DNA from: Lachnospiraceae bacterium
GTDB lineage: Bacteria > Bacillota > Clostridia > Lachnospirales > Lachnospiraceae
Reading direction: 5' to 3'
Assembly: GCA_022793065.1 (NCBI GenBank)
Contig: JAAWCE010000073.1
Coordinates: 1 to 64,000 of the forward strand
Length of the DNA stretch: 64,000 nt
Position 1 is the first letter of the stretch, and every line of letters starts with the position of its first letter. Below, piece by piece: positions 30,747-40,920 of the stretch. The notes beneath the pieces are model-generated. The model worked only from the letters and a program-made list of their open reading frames with translations, did not search any database and was not told the origin of the DNA. A program made the translations under genes and the position numbers.

Positions 30747-31946
30747 TTAAAGGTAGGGAGCAAGGTTTTTTAAAGCGTCTAGGTTTTTGGCTTGTATCAG
30801 GTGATGTGCAAGCTGCTTTAATGTGTCATGGCTTAAATATGGCGCCAGCTCATGTATGTGGTTCATGTGCTTATGGGGGTCTGCCTGTAGTACTATTTTG
30901 TCCAGAGTATCCTCGTTCAAATAAGGGGCTAAAGAAACCCATTTGGGCAGAATATTCATATGGAGCTTATTGGTGGCCAGTTTGTCCAGCGTGTCATCGG
31001 CCAGGTAAGGGGCCAGAGCCAAAATGCCATCCATATCTCCCGGTAATTCTGCCCGCTGTATCATAGTATCCAAACATTCCTCACTCAGATAAGATGCCAG
31101 GGGAATTAATTCGTACAGGGTATCTATCTGTAAATGGTCTGTAACAAGAGTGGTCAGGGTGTCTTCGCTGAGGTAGTTGGTCAGAGGAAGCAGGTCCGAT
31201 ACTTTGTCAATATGGAGTTTCTCCATAACCAGCCTGTCTAAAGTATCTTCGCTCAGGTAGGGCCCAATGGTCAGGATGTCTTCTGTTTCTACCTTTATAT
31301 TATCCTGAAAGACGATTGTCTCCAGGACATCTTCGCTCAAATAAAATACCAAATCGTTCAGCTCGCAAAGCCTGTTCACATGAAGTTCTTTTATAAGAAG
31401 GTTCAGGTATTCATCATCCAAGTAGGGTGCCAATGGAACCAAATCCTTTGGACGAAAGCCGTTTCCATTTTCGCAGAATTTTTCATCTACTAATTTTTCT
31501 ATTCTGGCTGGCGGAAGGAGAGGCGCAACTGTTTGAATTTCTTCTATTGTAATGGGCGCGGTACTGCAGATGGTGTCCAAATCGTTGTCTGCAGACTCCA
31601 TGCCGGGAATATCCTCTGCAATGTGGCTGTTGGCAGCCTCAGGAAGATTGACAGTATGCGTAACATCGCAGGCTGGCGTAATCGGAGCAGAATCAGCGGT
31701 ATCCACAGAGATAATTTTATGCAGTGTCCGGGTGGCGTCATCTGAACCTAAAAGTTCTTCTAAGGTAATATGCAAAATTCCGCAAAGCTGTTCCAGTTTA
31801 GAGATATCCGGCATGGAATTTCCGCGTTCCCAGTTGGAAACGGCCTGGTAGCTGACTTCCATAGCATCGGCCAGGTTCATTTGTGTCATATTTTGTGCAA
31901 TTCTTGCCTCTTTAATTTTTCGTGCTGTTTTCATAGTGTTAAACAT
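30747..31946 (-). CDS. XRE-type HTH protein with 28-aa C-terminal repeats
   Basis: HTH KIKEARIAQNMTQMNLADAMEVSYQAVSNWERG; eight 28-aa units such as ILTIGPYLSEDTLDRLVMEKLHIDKVSD. Confidence 0.85.
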   Translation of the reverse strand: MFNTMKTARKIKEARIAQNMTQMNLADAMEVSYQAVSNWERGNSMPDISKLEQLCGILHITLEELLGSDDATRTLHKIISVDTADSAPITPACDVTHTVNLPEAANSHIAEDIPGMESADNDLDTICSTAPITIEEIQTVAPLLPPARIEKLVDEKFCENGNGFRPKDLVPLAPYLDDEYLNLLIKELHVNRLCELNDLVFYLSEDVLETIVFQDNIKVETEDILTIGPYLSEDTLDRLVMEKLHIDKVSDLLPLTNYLSEDTLTTLVTDHLQIDTLYELIPLASYLSEECLDTMIQRAELPGDMDGILALAPYLADDTLDKLATNKLHMNILPKWVSLAPYLNEDTLDKIVLQADPHKHMNHIHELAPYLSHDTLKQLAHHLIQAKNLDALKNLAPYL

Positions 31947-32378
31947 AGTATTCTCCTGTTTAAAGTTCTAATCTCTAATTTTTTCTTGACAGTTCTTAGC
32001 TGGACTATCATAGCAGTGTATTACTTTTACATGTGGGACTGATTTTTTGGCTGCAGTCAGTGTGCCGGGCACAATCATAGTATATACGATTTTGACCACG
32101 TATGGAATAAAGAATTGCTTGAGTTCAGGTTTGTCCGGAATAAACAATGTCATAGGCTGTATTTCAGGGGACTAAAGCATTGCTTGAGTTAACATTTTGA
32201 CAGGTTCAAAAAACAAATACATGTAGCAATTTATTTGGAGTGTCCTATATAATAAAAGTATATTTATCGTGGGGTATTTTCCTGATGTCCTGGAAGAGGG
32301 CGGGAAAGAAAACGTAAGGAATCGTCATATGATAATTGATATGTTTGAGCGTCAGCAGCGCTCAGGAATGGAGGGTGT

Positions 32379-33542
32379 ATGAAAGATAGGATAATGGAAC
32401 GATTTACGGAAGTATTTGGAGCCGGGGAAGGGGTAAAAGTATATTTTGCCCCTGGGCGTGTGAATCTGATTGGAGAACATACTGACTATAATGGAGGGCA
32501 TGTATTTCCGTGTGCGCTGACCATCGGCACATATGGAGCCGCACGTAGGAGGACGGATCATAAGCTTCGGTTTTATTCCATGAATTTTGAAAAGCTGGGT
32601 GTTATTGAATCATCATTGGATGAGCTGACGGCGTCAAAGGAAGCAGGTTGGACCAATTATCCAAAGGGGGTTCTGTGGGCATTTGGCGAAAAGGGTATGA
32701 AAATTCCCTGTGGTATGGATTTGATGCTGTACGGAAATATTCCCAATGGTTCCGGTCTGTCGTCCTCTGCGTCGGTAGAGATATTGACAGGGTATATTTT
32801 AAGAGATTTCTTTGGATTTGAGGTGGATAATCAGGAGCTGGCACTCATTGGACAATATGCGGAAAATCATTTTAACAAAGTAAATTGTGGTATTATGGAT
32901 CAATTTGCAATTGCTATGGGGAAAAAAGATCATGCTATTTTCCTGGATACGGCGGATTTGTCTTATACATATGCTCCTATTGCATTGGAAGGGGCAAAAA
33001 TTGTCATTGCATGCAGTAATAAGAAACGCGGCCTGGGGGATTCAAAATATAACGAGCGGCGCAGTGAATGTGAAAAGGCGCTGGAGGAACTGCAGGCTGT
33101 GGTAAACGTAAAAAGTCTTGGGGAGTTGGACGAATGGGATTTTGAGAAATATCAGTCATCCATTGGAGATGACGTGCGCAGAAAGCGTGCGAAACATGCG
33201 GTGTATGAGAATCAGCGTACTGTCCGTGCAGTGGAAGCGTTAAAGAATCATGATGTGGCAGAGTTTGGCCAACTGATGAATGAATCTCATGTGTCTCTCA
33301 GGGATGACTATGAAGTGACTGGGATTGAGCTGGACACTCTGGTGGAAGAGGCATGGAAAGTGGAAGGCGTCATTGGTTCCAGGATGACCGGTGCAGGCTT
33401 TGGCGGCTGCACGGTAAGCATTGTGAAAGATGAGGCCATTGATACTTTTATTGCACAGGTGGGCGCGGCGTATGAGGCTAAGATCGGTTACAGGGCGGAT
33501 TTTTATGTGGTGGAAATCGGAGACGGGCCAAAGGTGCTGTAA
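32379..33542 (+). CDS. galK: Galactokinase
   Basis: PGRVNLIGEHTDYNGG, NGSGLSSSASVE, MTGAGFGGCTV. Confidence 0.96.
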   Translation: MKDRIMERFTEVFGAGEGVKVYFAPGRVNLIGEHTDYNGGHVFPCALTIGTYGAARRRTDHKLRFYSMNFEKLGVIESSLDELTASKEAGWTNYPKGVLWAFGEKGMKIPCGMDLMLYGNIPNGSGLSSSASVEILTGYILRDFFGFEVDNQELALIGQYAENHFNKVNCGIMDQFAIAMGKKDHAIFLDTADLSYTYAPIALEGAKIVIACSNKKRGLGDSKYNERRSECEKALEELQAVVNVKSLGELDEWDFEKYQSSIGDDVRRKRAKHAVYENQRTVRAVEALKNHDVAEFGQLMNESHVSLRDDYEVTGIELDTLVEEAWKVEGVIGSRMTGAGFGGCTVSIVKDEAIDTFIAQVGAAYEAKIGYRADFYVVEIGDGPKVL

Positions 33543-33585
33543 AGTATGGCGCAGTATAAGCGTGAGAAAGTGAGGGAGAAGCAGA

Positions 33586-35097
33586 ATGATACAAAAGGAT
33601 ATTAGGGTGCTGGTGAATTATGGAATAAAGACAGGGCTTGTACCAAAAGAGGATGAGGTCTATACCGCCAACAGGCTGTTGGAGTTATTTGGGTTGGATG
33701 AATTAGAGGCAGCGGAAGAAACGGCTCAGGAACCGGAGGGAGAGAATTCGTTGGAAGAAGTGTTGGGCAGAATGTGTGATTATGCCTTTGAACGGGGAAT
33801 TCTTTCCGAGAACAGTGTGGTTTATCGGGATTTGTTTGATACTAAGATTATGGGATTGCTGATGCCCAGGCCCAGTGAAGTGATTGGACGTTTTCATGAA
33901 TTATATGAAACGGAATCTCCAGTGGCGGCCACGGAATATTATTATAAATTAAGTCAAGACTCCGATTATATCAGAAGATATCGTATCTGTAAGGACATGA
34001 AGTGGATTGCGCCCACAAAGTATGGGGATTTGGACATCACAGTTAATTTGTCCAAACCGGAGAAGGACCCCAAAGCCATTGCCGCCGCCAAAAACGCGAA
34101 ACAATCCGGATACCCCAAATGTCTGCTTTGCAGGGAGAATGAGGGATATGCCGGAAGGGTGAATCATCCCGCAAGACAGAATCACCGTATTATTCCGGTG
34201 ACCATTAACGGAAGCCAATGGGGATTTCAGTATTCTCCCTATGTCTATTATAATGAACATTGTATTGTATTCAACTTTCAGCATGTTCCTATGAAGATAG
34301 ACCGGGCGGCATTTTGTAAACTTTTTGATTTCGTAAAGCAGTTTCCGCATTATTTTGTAGGTTCCAATGCGGATTTGCCTATCGTGGGCGGATCTATTTT
34401 GAGCCACGACCATTTTCAGGGCGGACACTATGAGTTTGCTATGGCCAAAGCGCCGGTGGAAAGGCAGTTTACGGTGACAGGATATGAGGATGTGGCAGCG
34501 GGTGTGGTCAAATGGCCCATGTCGGTGATTCGTTTAAGCGGACCTGACACAGAACGCATGATTACTTTGGCAGATGTGATATTGAACAAGTGGCGCGGCT
34601 ATACGGATGAACAGGCATTTATTTATGCGGTTACGGATGGGGAGCCGCATAATACCATCACTCCCATTGCCAGAAAGCGGGGAGAGAACTATGAACTGGA
34701 TTTGGTTCTGCGCAATAATATTACGACAGAAGAACATCCCCTGGGCGTATATCATCCTCATGCAAAACTGCATCATATTAAGAAGGAAAATATTGGATTG
34801 ATAGAGGTTATGGGTTTGGCTGTGCTACCCGCACGTCTGAAGGACGAAATGGCAAAGTTAAAGGCGGCCATACTTTCGGGGGCAAATCTCCAGGAAGATG
34901 CTGAATTGGAAAAACATGCAGATTGGGTCAAAGAATTTATGCCCAAGTATGATAAAATAGACGAGAGTAATATTGACAGTATAATTGAAGCGGAAATCGG
35001 ACTGGTATTTATGGAAGTTTTGGAAGACGCCGGAGTGTATAAGAGGACGCCGGAAGGACAGGCGGCATTTGATAGGTTTATACATGAACTGGGGTGA
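33586..35097 (+). CDS. galT: UDP-glucose--hexose-1-phosphate uridylyltransferase (class II GalT)
   Basis: Adjacent to galK; LSHDHFQGGHYEF, YHPHAKLHHIKKENIGLIEVMGLAVLP. Confidence 0.94.
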   Translation: MIQKDIRVLVNYGIKTGLVPKEDEVYTANRLLELFGLDELEAAEETAQEPEGENSLEEVLGRMCDYAFERGILSENSVVYRDLFDTKIMGLLMPRPSEVIGRFHELYETESPVAATEYYYKLSQDSDYIRRYRICKDMKWIAPTKYGDLDITVNLSKPEKDPKAIAAAKNAKQSGYPKCLLCRENEGYAGRVNHPARQNHRIIPVTINGSQWGFQYSPYVYYNEHCIVFNFQHVPMKIDRAAFCKLFDFVKQFPHYFVGSNADLPIVGGSILSHDHFQGGHYEFAMAKAPVERQFTVTGYEDVAAGVVKWPMSVIRLSGPDTERMITLADVILNKWRGYTDEQAFIYAVTDGEPHNTITPIARKRGENYELDLVLRNNITTEEHPLGVYHPHAKLHHIKKENIGLIEVMGLAVLPARLKDEMAKLKAAILSGANLQEDAELEKHADWVKEFMPKYDKIDESNIDSIIEAEIGLVFMEVLEDAGVYKRTPEGQAAFDRFIHELG

Positions 35098-35157
35098 ATT
35101 TGATTGCGTGCTATGTTGTGATAGCAATCATGTCATATCGGATAATGGAGGGAAGCG

Positions 35158-36933
35158 TTGAAGTTCAAATTTTTACTGATAGCAGTGAATGCAAAATATA
35201 TTCATTCCAATCCCGCCATTTACAGCCTTCGTGCGTATGCGAAAGAAGCCGGACGGCAATATGTGGAGTTAGCGGAATACACGATTAACCAATCCATGCA
35301 GGAAATCCTAGCGGATATTTACCGCAGGAAACCAAGTGTGATTGGTTTTTCCTGTTATATTTGGAATTGGCGTATCATTCAGGAATTGCTTGTGGAGCTG
35401 CCCAAAGTTCTGCCGCACATTCCAATCTATTTAGGCGGTCCTGAGGTGAGTTATGACCCGGAGGTTATTCTGCTGCAGTATCCCTGGCTGGCGGGTATTA
35501 TGATCGGAGAGGGAGAAGAGACTTTTCAGGAACTGCTTGACTATTATGTAGAAGCGATGCCATGTAATTTAACGGACATCAAGGGATTGTATCTGCCCAG
35601 CGGGTATACGCCGTTTCGGCCGCTGACGAATATGAATCACATTCCTTTTTTATATGATACGCTGGAACCATTTGAAAATAAAATTATATATTACGAAACC
35701 AGCCGGGGGTGTCCCTATAGCTGCAGTTATTGTCTGTCTTCCATAGAGAAGGCGGTGCGGCTGCGGGATATGGACATAGTGAAGAAGGAACTGCAATTTT
35801 TTCTGGATCACAAAGTAAAGCAGGTAAAGTTTGTGGACAGGACTTTTAACTGTAATCATAGTCATGCCATGGCAATTTGGCAGTTTATTTATGATCATGA
35901 CAATGGGGTTACCAATTTTCATTTTGAAATTTCCGCAGATATATTAAAGGCGGATGAAATTGCGCTGCTTCGCCGATTTCGTCCCGGATTGGCCCAATTA
36001 GAAATCGGAGTGCAATCTGTAAATGGGCACACATTGGAAGCAATCAAACGTGTGATGAACGTGGATAAACTGGAACAAGCGGTGGCTGCCCTTCAAGAGG
36101 GCAAGAACCTTCATTTGCACCTTGACCTGATAGCCGGACTTCCTTATGAGGATTATGATAGTTTTAAGATTTCTTTTCAAAGGGTCTATGGTCTGCGTCC
36201 GGAACAATTGCAGCTTGGGTTTCTGAAAGTTTTGAAGGGGTCCCAGATGTGGGAACGGGCTGATGAGTATGGAATTCAGTACATGAGCCGGCCCCCATAC
36301 GAAGTATTATCGACCAGATGGCTGTCTTATGATGAAATACTTCGGTTGAAAAGCATAGAAGAAATGGTGGAACTGTATTATAACAGTGCTCAATTTACAC
36401 ATACCTTGCCGTTTCTGGAGAAGGCGTTTCCGGATTCTTTTACTATGTATGAAGCGTTGGCAGATTTTTATAGGCAAAAAGGATATGGAGTCATAAGTCC
36501 GGCGCGGATACAGCGATATCAGATTTTGCTTGAATTTGCGGCGCAGTATGACGGCGCCAGAAAGGCCATATACCAGGAGCTTTTAACCTACGATATGTAT
36601 TTACGGGAAAATTTGAAAAGTCGGCCCGATTTTGCCAGCGAGCTTTCTGAATGGAAGGAAGCCATAAAGGAATTTTACCGGAAAGAAGAAAAAGAACGTC
36701 AATTTCTCCCTGAATATGTGGGGTATGATTGGAAACAATTGAGTAAAATGACGCATTTGGAGCCTTTTTTATATCCGGTATGGGATATGGAGCAGATGGT
36801 AAGCGGGTATGATGCGTGGGGAGACGGCACTGTCCTGAACAGTACTGAACAAGGGAAGCAGAAAGATTTTATTTTGTTTGATTATCAACAGAGAAATCCA
36901 TTAAATTACGAAGCGAAAGTCAGGCATATATGA
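35158..36933 (+). CDS. B12-binding domain radical SAM protein (DUF4080 C-terminus)
   Basis: YYETSRGCPYSCSYCLSS (CxxxCxxC); N-terminal B12-binding-like domain; HLDLIAGLPYEDY; TTG start. Confidence 0.9.
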   Translation: MKFKFLLIAVNAKYIHSNPAIYSLRAYAKEAGRQYVELAEYTINQSMQEILADIYRRKPSVIGFSCYIWNWRIIQELLVELPKVLPHIPIYLGGPEVSYDPEVILLQYPWLAGIMIGEGEETFQELLDYYVEAMPCNLTDIKGLYLPSGYTPFRPLTNMNHIPFLYDTLEPFENKIIYYETSRGCPYSCSYCLSSIEKAVRLRDMDIVKKELQFFLDHKVKQVKFVDRTFNCNHSHAMAIWQFIYDHDNGVTNFHFEISADILKADEIALLRRFRPGLAQLEIGVQSVNGHTLEAIKRVMNVDKLEQAVAALQEGKNLHLHLDLIAGLPYEDYDSFKISFQRVYGLRPEQLQLGFLKVLKGSQMWERADEYGIQYMSRPPYEVLSTRWLSYDEILRLKSIEEMVELYYNSAQFTHTLPFLEKAFPDSFTMYEALADFYRQKGYGVISPARIQRYQILLEFAAQYDGARKAIYQELLTYDMYLRENLKSRPDFASELSEWKEAIKEFYRKEEKERQFLPEYVGYDWKQLSKMTHLEPFLYPVWDMEQMVSGYDAWGDGTVLNSTEQGKQKDFILFDYQQRNPLNYEAKVRHI

Positions 36934-37004
36934 GAATTGGCAGATTAGTATCCGGATCTGAAAGTTGTGGAAGGATTTGAGGTTACGGTTATTCATTTCG
37001 GGAG

Positions 37005-37358
37005 ATGTTTTCTGTCTATAATCCAAATTCGTTAATGAAGGCTATTTTCAATGATGATTTTGATTCTTATTGGACACAGACCTCTGCCGCAGAGAGTCTG
37101 TTGGGATACATTGGGCTTGATTTTGACGGGCTGGATAAGACGATTTCAGAGCTGCTCGGCGGTGTGGAGATAAAGGTGGACCTAAGAGGATTTGCAAATG
37201 ATATGGTGACTTTTCGAGATAAAGATGATGTGTTGACATTACTGATTCATTTGGGATATTTAACCTATAATGAAATTACGCAGAAAGTGCATATTCCCAA
37301 CGAAGAAATTCGATTAGAATTTGCCAGAACTGTCCGAAAAGTCAAAAAGAAAGCATAG
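37005..37358 (+). pseudogene. Remnant of an AAA-ATPase-like/PD-(D/E)XK family protein, internal fragment only
   Basis: LFSVYNPNSLMKAIFNDDFDSYWTQTSAAESLL-type sequence without the N-terminal P-loop or C-terminal nuclease. Confidence 0.7.
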
Positions 37359-37388
37359 GTGTAAGATAAAAATATGAATAAAACGTCC

Positions 37389-38045
37389 CTACTCCATGAA
37401 ATCTACATGAAGTAATGCCTGCGCAAGTGCAAAATCTTCGGAATTATTGATATCAATGGCTTCCTTGTATGTGACTGTTTTTATAAAGGGATGTTTTCCA
37501 ATGCGTCGATGATAAGTTTTGAAAACTTCTCTTGTAAAAACATATACCCCAGATGTTTCACGGTATATGGGAGCCAAATCCTGACTGCGGGGGATATTTT
37601 CCGCATCAAAATTAAGCGGTTCTCCATTTTGCCACAAGAAATCCTGAATTTTGACCGCACAAAAGGCGGAATCGTATTCGCCTGATAGAACTGCCTTCAT
37701 ACATTGTGTCATGGTATCTACGGAAATAAAAGGAGCGGTTGCATGGGCATAAACATAAATATCGGCGTCGTGCATAGGAAGAAATTCTTCAAATATCTGA
37801 GTAAAGTTAGAACTTGGCAAATCCAAATATTCGGGTCGCTTGGCAAATAAAATATCTTTGGGAAGGTAAGGGATGATATCTTCCTGGCTGCAAAATACAT
37901 AGATTTGTTCCGGTATCCCTGTTTCTTTCAAATTGTCAAGTTCATATTGCAGTAAGGGCTTTTCACCCAATAGTCGGGTATTCTTGCCGGGAAGGCGTTC
38001 ATTTTGCAGTTTAATTGGCATTATTGCTATTATTTTTTGATTCAT
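37389..38045 (-). CDS. Acylneuraminate cytidylyltransferase family protein (CMP-sugar synthetase)
   Basis: IAIMPIKLQNERLPGKNTRLLGEKPLLQYEL; AHATAPFISVDTM; NNSEDFALAQAL. Confidence 0.88.
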   Translation of the reverse strand: MNQKIIAIMPIKLQNERLPGKNTRLLGEKPLLQYELDNLKETGIPEQIYVFCSQEDIIPYLPKDILFAKRPEYLDLPSSNFTQIFEEFLPMHDADIYVYAHATAPFISVDTMTQCMKAVLSGEYDSAFCAVKIQDFLWQNGEPLNFDAENIPRSQDLAPIYRETSGVYVFTREVFKTYHRRIGKHPFIKTVTYKEAIDINNSEDFALAQALLHVDFME

Positions 38046-39091
38046 GATGGCACCTTTCTGTCTGTTTTCTTTTCATAACTGGCATGTTCCTTCTTAAAGG
38101 ATTTCCACATTTGGAGGACGTAAGGTTTTCGGCAACGGGTTTTCATCTCATCCGGTATGGTAAGGATAAAAGCTTCAAAATCCGAAACAGATACATCATA
38201 CTCTTCCAGTAAATAACAAGCGTAATTTGGGTGGCAATGGTATAGTCCTGTAATAAACAGGTATGGGGAATATCCCCAGGATCTTTGCCGATAGATGGGC
38301 ATAATGTATTGACCGATGAGTTCCAAAATTAGTTGAATATTATACTTTTGGCCCATGGTCATATTGTAATAGTTGGTAATTAGTTCTGTGTTGAGGTTTC
38401 CGGCACCTCTGCCCATTCCGTACAGAGATGCGTCAAGAATTAATTTCCGGGTGGTTTCATATTCTAAAACATCCTGTGCGGTGATAAATGCCAGATTCAT
38501 ATTATTATGGGAGTGAAAGTCAATGAGGACATCGGGTTCCAGTAAGTTGTCTATGATCTTAAAGTACTTTCTGAAATCTTCTTTTATCATATATCCAAAA
38601 CTGTCCACAATGGAAACAGCATATGGTTCCAGGTGTGCAATCTGTCTCATTAAGCCGGCAAATTCATTCATGGTATAGTCAATCGTAACCATTGGCTGCA
38701 TAAATAGTTTGTAACCCTTTTGCCTCACCTCATGGGCAAGGGAGATTGCCTGATCAATCTGGTGTTTATAAAATACGACTCTGATACCGTCAATAGATGA
38801 GCCGGTGAATGTTGATAAATCATTTAAGGTAAATTGGTCTACATCTGCCATAGCCAGGAAGGTACAGTTTTTTCGGTCATCAGGAAGAAAAGAAATAATC
38901 TTTTCAATGGTATCAAACTGTGTGGTATGGCTGCAATGAACGGAATTGTTCAAATAACCTACTTCGATAAAGTCAATGGATGCAGTGGTTAAACCATGAA
39001 TCAATTGTCTTATTGTGTCATCCGAAAAGTTCCATTTGTTGATATAACCACCGTCTCGCAATGTGCAGTCCAGAATATTGAATTTGTCCAT
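38042..39091 (-). CDS. HMGL/4-hydroxy-2-oxovalerate-aldolase-type TIM-barrel aldolase
   Basis: FNILDCTLRDGGYINKWNF; IDFHSHNNMNLAF; overlaps the cytidylyltransferase by 4 nt. Confidence 0.88.
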   Translation of the reverse strand: MDKFNILDCTLRDGGYINKWNFSDDTIRQLIHGLTTASIDFIEVGYLNNSVHCSHTTQFDTIEKIISFLPDDRKNCTFLAMADVDQFTLNDLSTFTGSSIDGIRVVFYKHQIDQAISLAHEVRQKGYKLFMQPMVTIDYTMNEFAGLMRQIAHLEPYAVSIVDSFGYMIKEDFRKYFKIIDNLLEPDVLIDFHSHNNMNLAFITAQDVLEYETTRKLILDASLYGMGRGAGNLNTELITNYYNMTMGQKYNIQLILELIGQYIMPIYRQRSWGYSPYLFITGLYHCHPNYACYLLEEYDVSVSDFEAFILTIPDEMKTRCRKPYVLQMWKSFKKEHASYEKKTDRKVPS

Positions 39092-39102
39092 TTTGTTTGC
39101 TC

Positions 39103-40890
39103 CTATGAAGTTGTTTTCCTGCCAATGATGGGAATTATACTTATAAATATTGGAAGCATGTAGTAAATAACTAACATATATCGTGGCCAATAACTTGTTG
39201 GTGTGGCTATAAGTAATGTTATTAAAACTCCCAGACAAGGTACTATTGATAATATAAGTGATAGTTGTTTTTTTATTGAAGCATAAACCATTACCAAAAT
39301 CATAAACCACACAAGTATTCCAATTGCTATCATAGGAGTTGTCAGTGAAAAAATTTGTGTTGCATCAAACCATTTATTGCTTAATATATTATAATATTTT
39401 ACTTGTGCGTTTTTCCACCAGGGATTAGTTAGGGCACTGTTGAGATTACCGCTTGTAATATTTATTTTAAAATGGTTGTTTTCCCATACGTTGGGCGTCC
39501 AATATTGATAAGTCATTTCCAAGTATGCTTTTATATAAATGTCAGGGTTTTTTATTAATAGTTTAAACCATATTTTTATAAATTGAAGTTGATTTTGGGC
39601 TAAAAAATCTTTATTGAAATCTTTATCCCATTTAAGGGGATCAACTATTTGAGGGTGATATAATTCATTATATTTTTCTATAGGAAGTAGTTTATTAAGA
39701 AACTCCAATTCTTCTGTTCCTATATTACCTTCATCAGTGACAGTTCGAGCCATTTGTTGTAATAGTATTCCATATTTTTCAACTTCATCATCTTCTATAT
39801 TAAGAACTTTATATATGGGGCCTGTTATAATAAAAACCATAAATATAATTGTACATAAGGTCAAGATGTAGTGAATTTTTTCTTTGTAATTTTGTCTGTC
39901 AATAAAAGTATATATAAGCATAGATATGGTAATGACAGCGATAATATAAACACCATTATTTCTAAAAAAACAAATAATGAAAATACTTATTATATTTTGC
40001 AACAAAAAGCTTTTACTACGTAGGAGCTCACCTTTACTTAAGACCAGATCAAACAATAAAGTGCATAAATATAATAAGGAAACTGAAAAAATTCCATCTT
40101 TCCACATTGCAATTGCATGTTGCGGAAAACTTGGTTCAAATGCATAATATATGCAGGAAATAACTGAAAGAAAAATTATATTCTTATGTTTTAACCAACA
40201 AACTACATAGGAAAGAATACATGAAATAGCAATCATTTGTATGATAGTGTAGAAAGCATACCCTAAATTTATATTTCCCAACATAAGTCCGAATTTAATA
40301 CAAATTTTGATAAAGAATGTATATAATATTGGAAAGTGGTTATTCCAATTTTGAATTCCAAGTGCTTGATAGATAGAATTTAATGAATCTCCAAATATTA
40401 AACCAGGATAATATGTCAAAAAATATGGAAACCACATAGCAAAAATGAAGAAAGTGATAAGTATGAATTCACTTTTCTTTCCTATACCAGTTTTGGTTAG
40501 GTCTATAGAGCTTGTGTAGTTTCGGTAGGAAATTATTTCAAAAAGGTTGCAAAAAAAATTAAGTATCAGGTATGATGAAAACAGCAATAGTATTATGTCT
40601 AAAATGACAATTATAATATTAGCGTTGAAAGAAAATTCGTTTTTTATTAAATAAGCGACAAGGACTGATATATTTAAAAGTATTGCAGTTGATGAGAAAA
40701 CTAAGTTTTTTACATTATACAAATGGAGCAAAGAATATAAAAGGATACCTGCAATTATAAAATAGAGTATAGTTATATTAGGAATTAGCCAGTATTTAAG
40801 AAATACCTTTGTCACTAATAATATAAATAAGGTTTGGAAAAATAGTCGGATAATTGTTTTGTTATTTAAGGTTGAATTCTTTTCATTCAT
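39103..40890 (-). CDS. Multi-TM DUF6020-family membrane protein (GT-C-like)
   Basis: WFPYFLTYYPGLIFGDSLNSIYQALGIQNWNNHFPILYT; many TM segments. Confidence 0.75.
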   Translation of the reverse strand: MNEKNSTLNNKTIIRLFFQTLFILLVTKVFLKYWLIPNITILYFIIAGILLYSLLHLYNVKNLVFSSTAILLNISVLVAYLIKNEFSFNANIIIVILDIILLLFSSYLILNFFCNLFEIISYRNYTSSIDLTKTGIGKKSEFILITFFIFAMWFPYFLTYYPGLIFGDSLNSIYQALGIQNWNNHFPILYTFFIKICIKFGLMLGNINLGYAFYTIIQMIAISCILSYVVCWLKHKNIIFLSVISCIYYAFEPSFPQHAIAMWKDGIFSVSLLYLCTLLFDLVLSKGELLRSKSFLLQNIISIFIICFFRNNGVYIIAVITISMLIYTFIDRQNYKEKIHYILTLCTIIFMVFIITGPIYKVLNIEDDEVEKYGILLQQMARTVTDEGNIGTEELEFLNKLLPIEKYNELYHPQIVDPLKWDKDFNKDFLAQNQLQFIKIWFKLLIKNPDIYIKAYLEMTYQYWTPNVWENNHFKINITSGNLNSALTNPWWKNAQVKYYNILSNKWFDATQIFSLTTPMIAIGILVWFMILVMVYASIKKQLSLILSIVPCLGVLITLLIATPTSYWPRYMLVIYYMLPIFISIIPIIGRKTTS

Positions 40891-40920
40891 GGGTTTTTCT
40901 TCTTAATTTAGTCTATCAAG

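Noticed and set aside
30750-31445. DNA-level tandem repeat or CRISPR in the minus-strand HTH gene
   Set aside because: The periodicity is 84 nt in coding frame and conserved as protein, so it is a repeat protein
32108-32195. Near-repeats of attgcttgagtt upstream of galK
   Set aside because: Only two short partial matches, not enough to call a regulatory repeat
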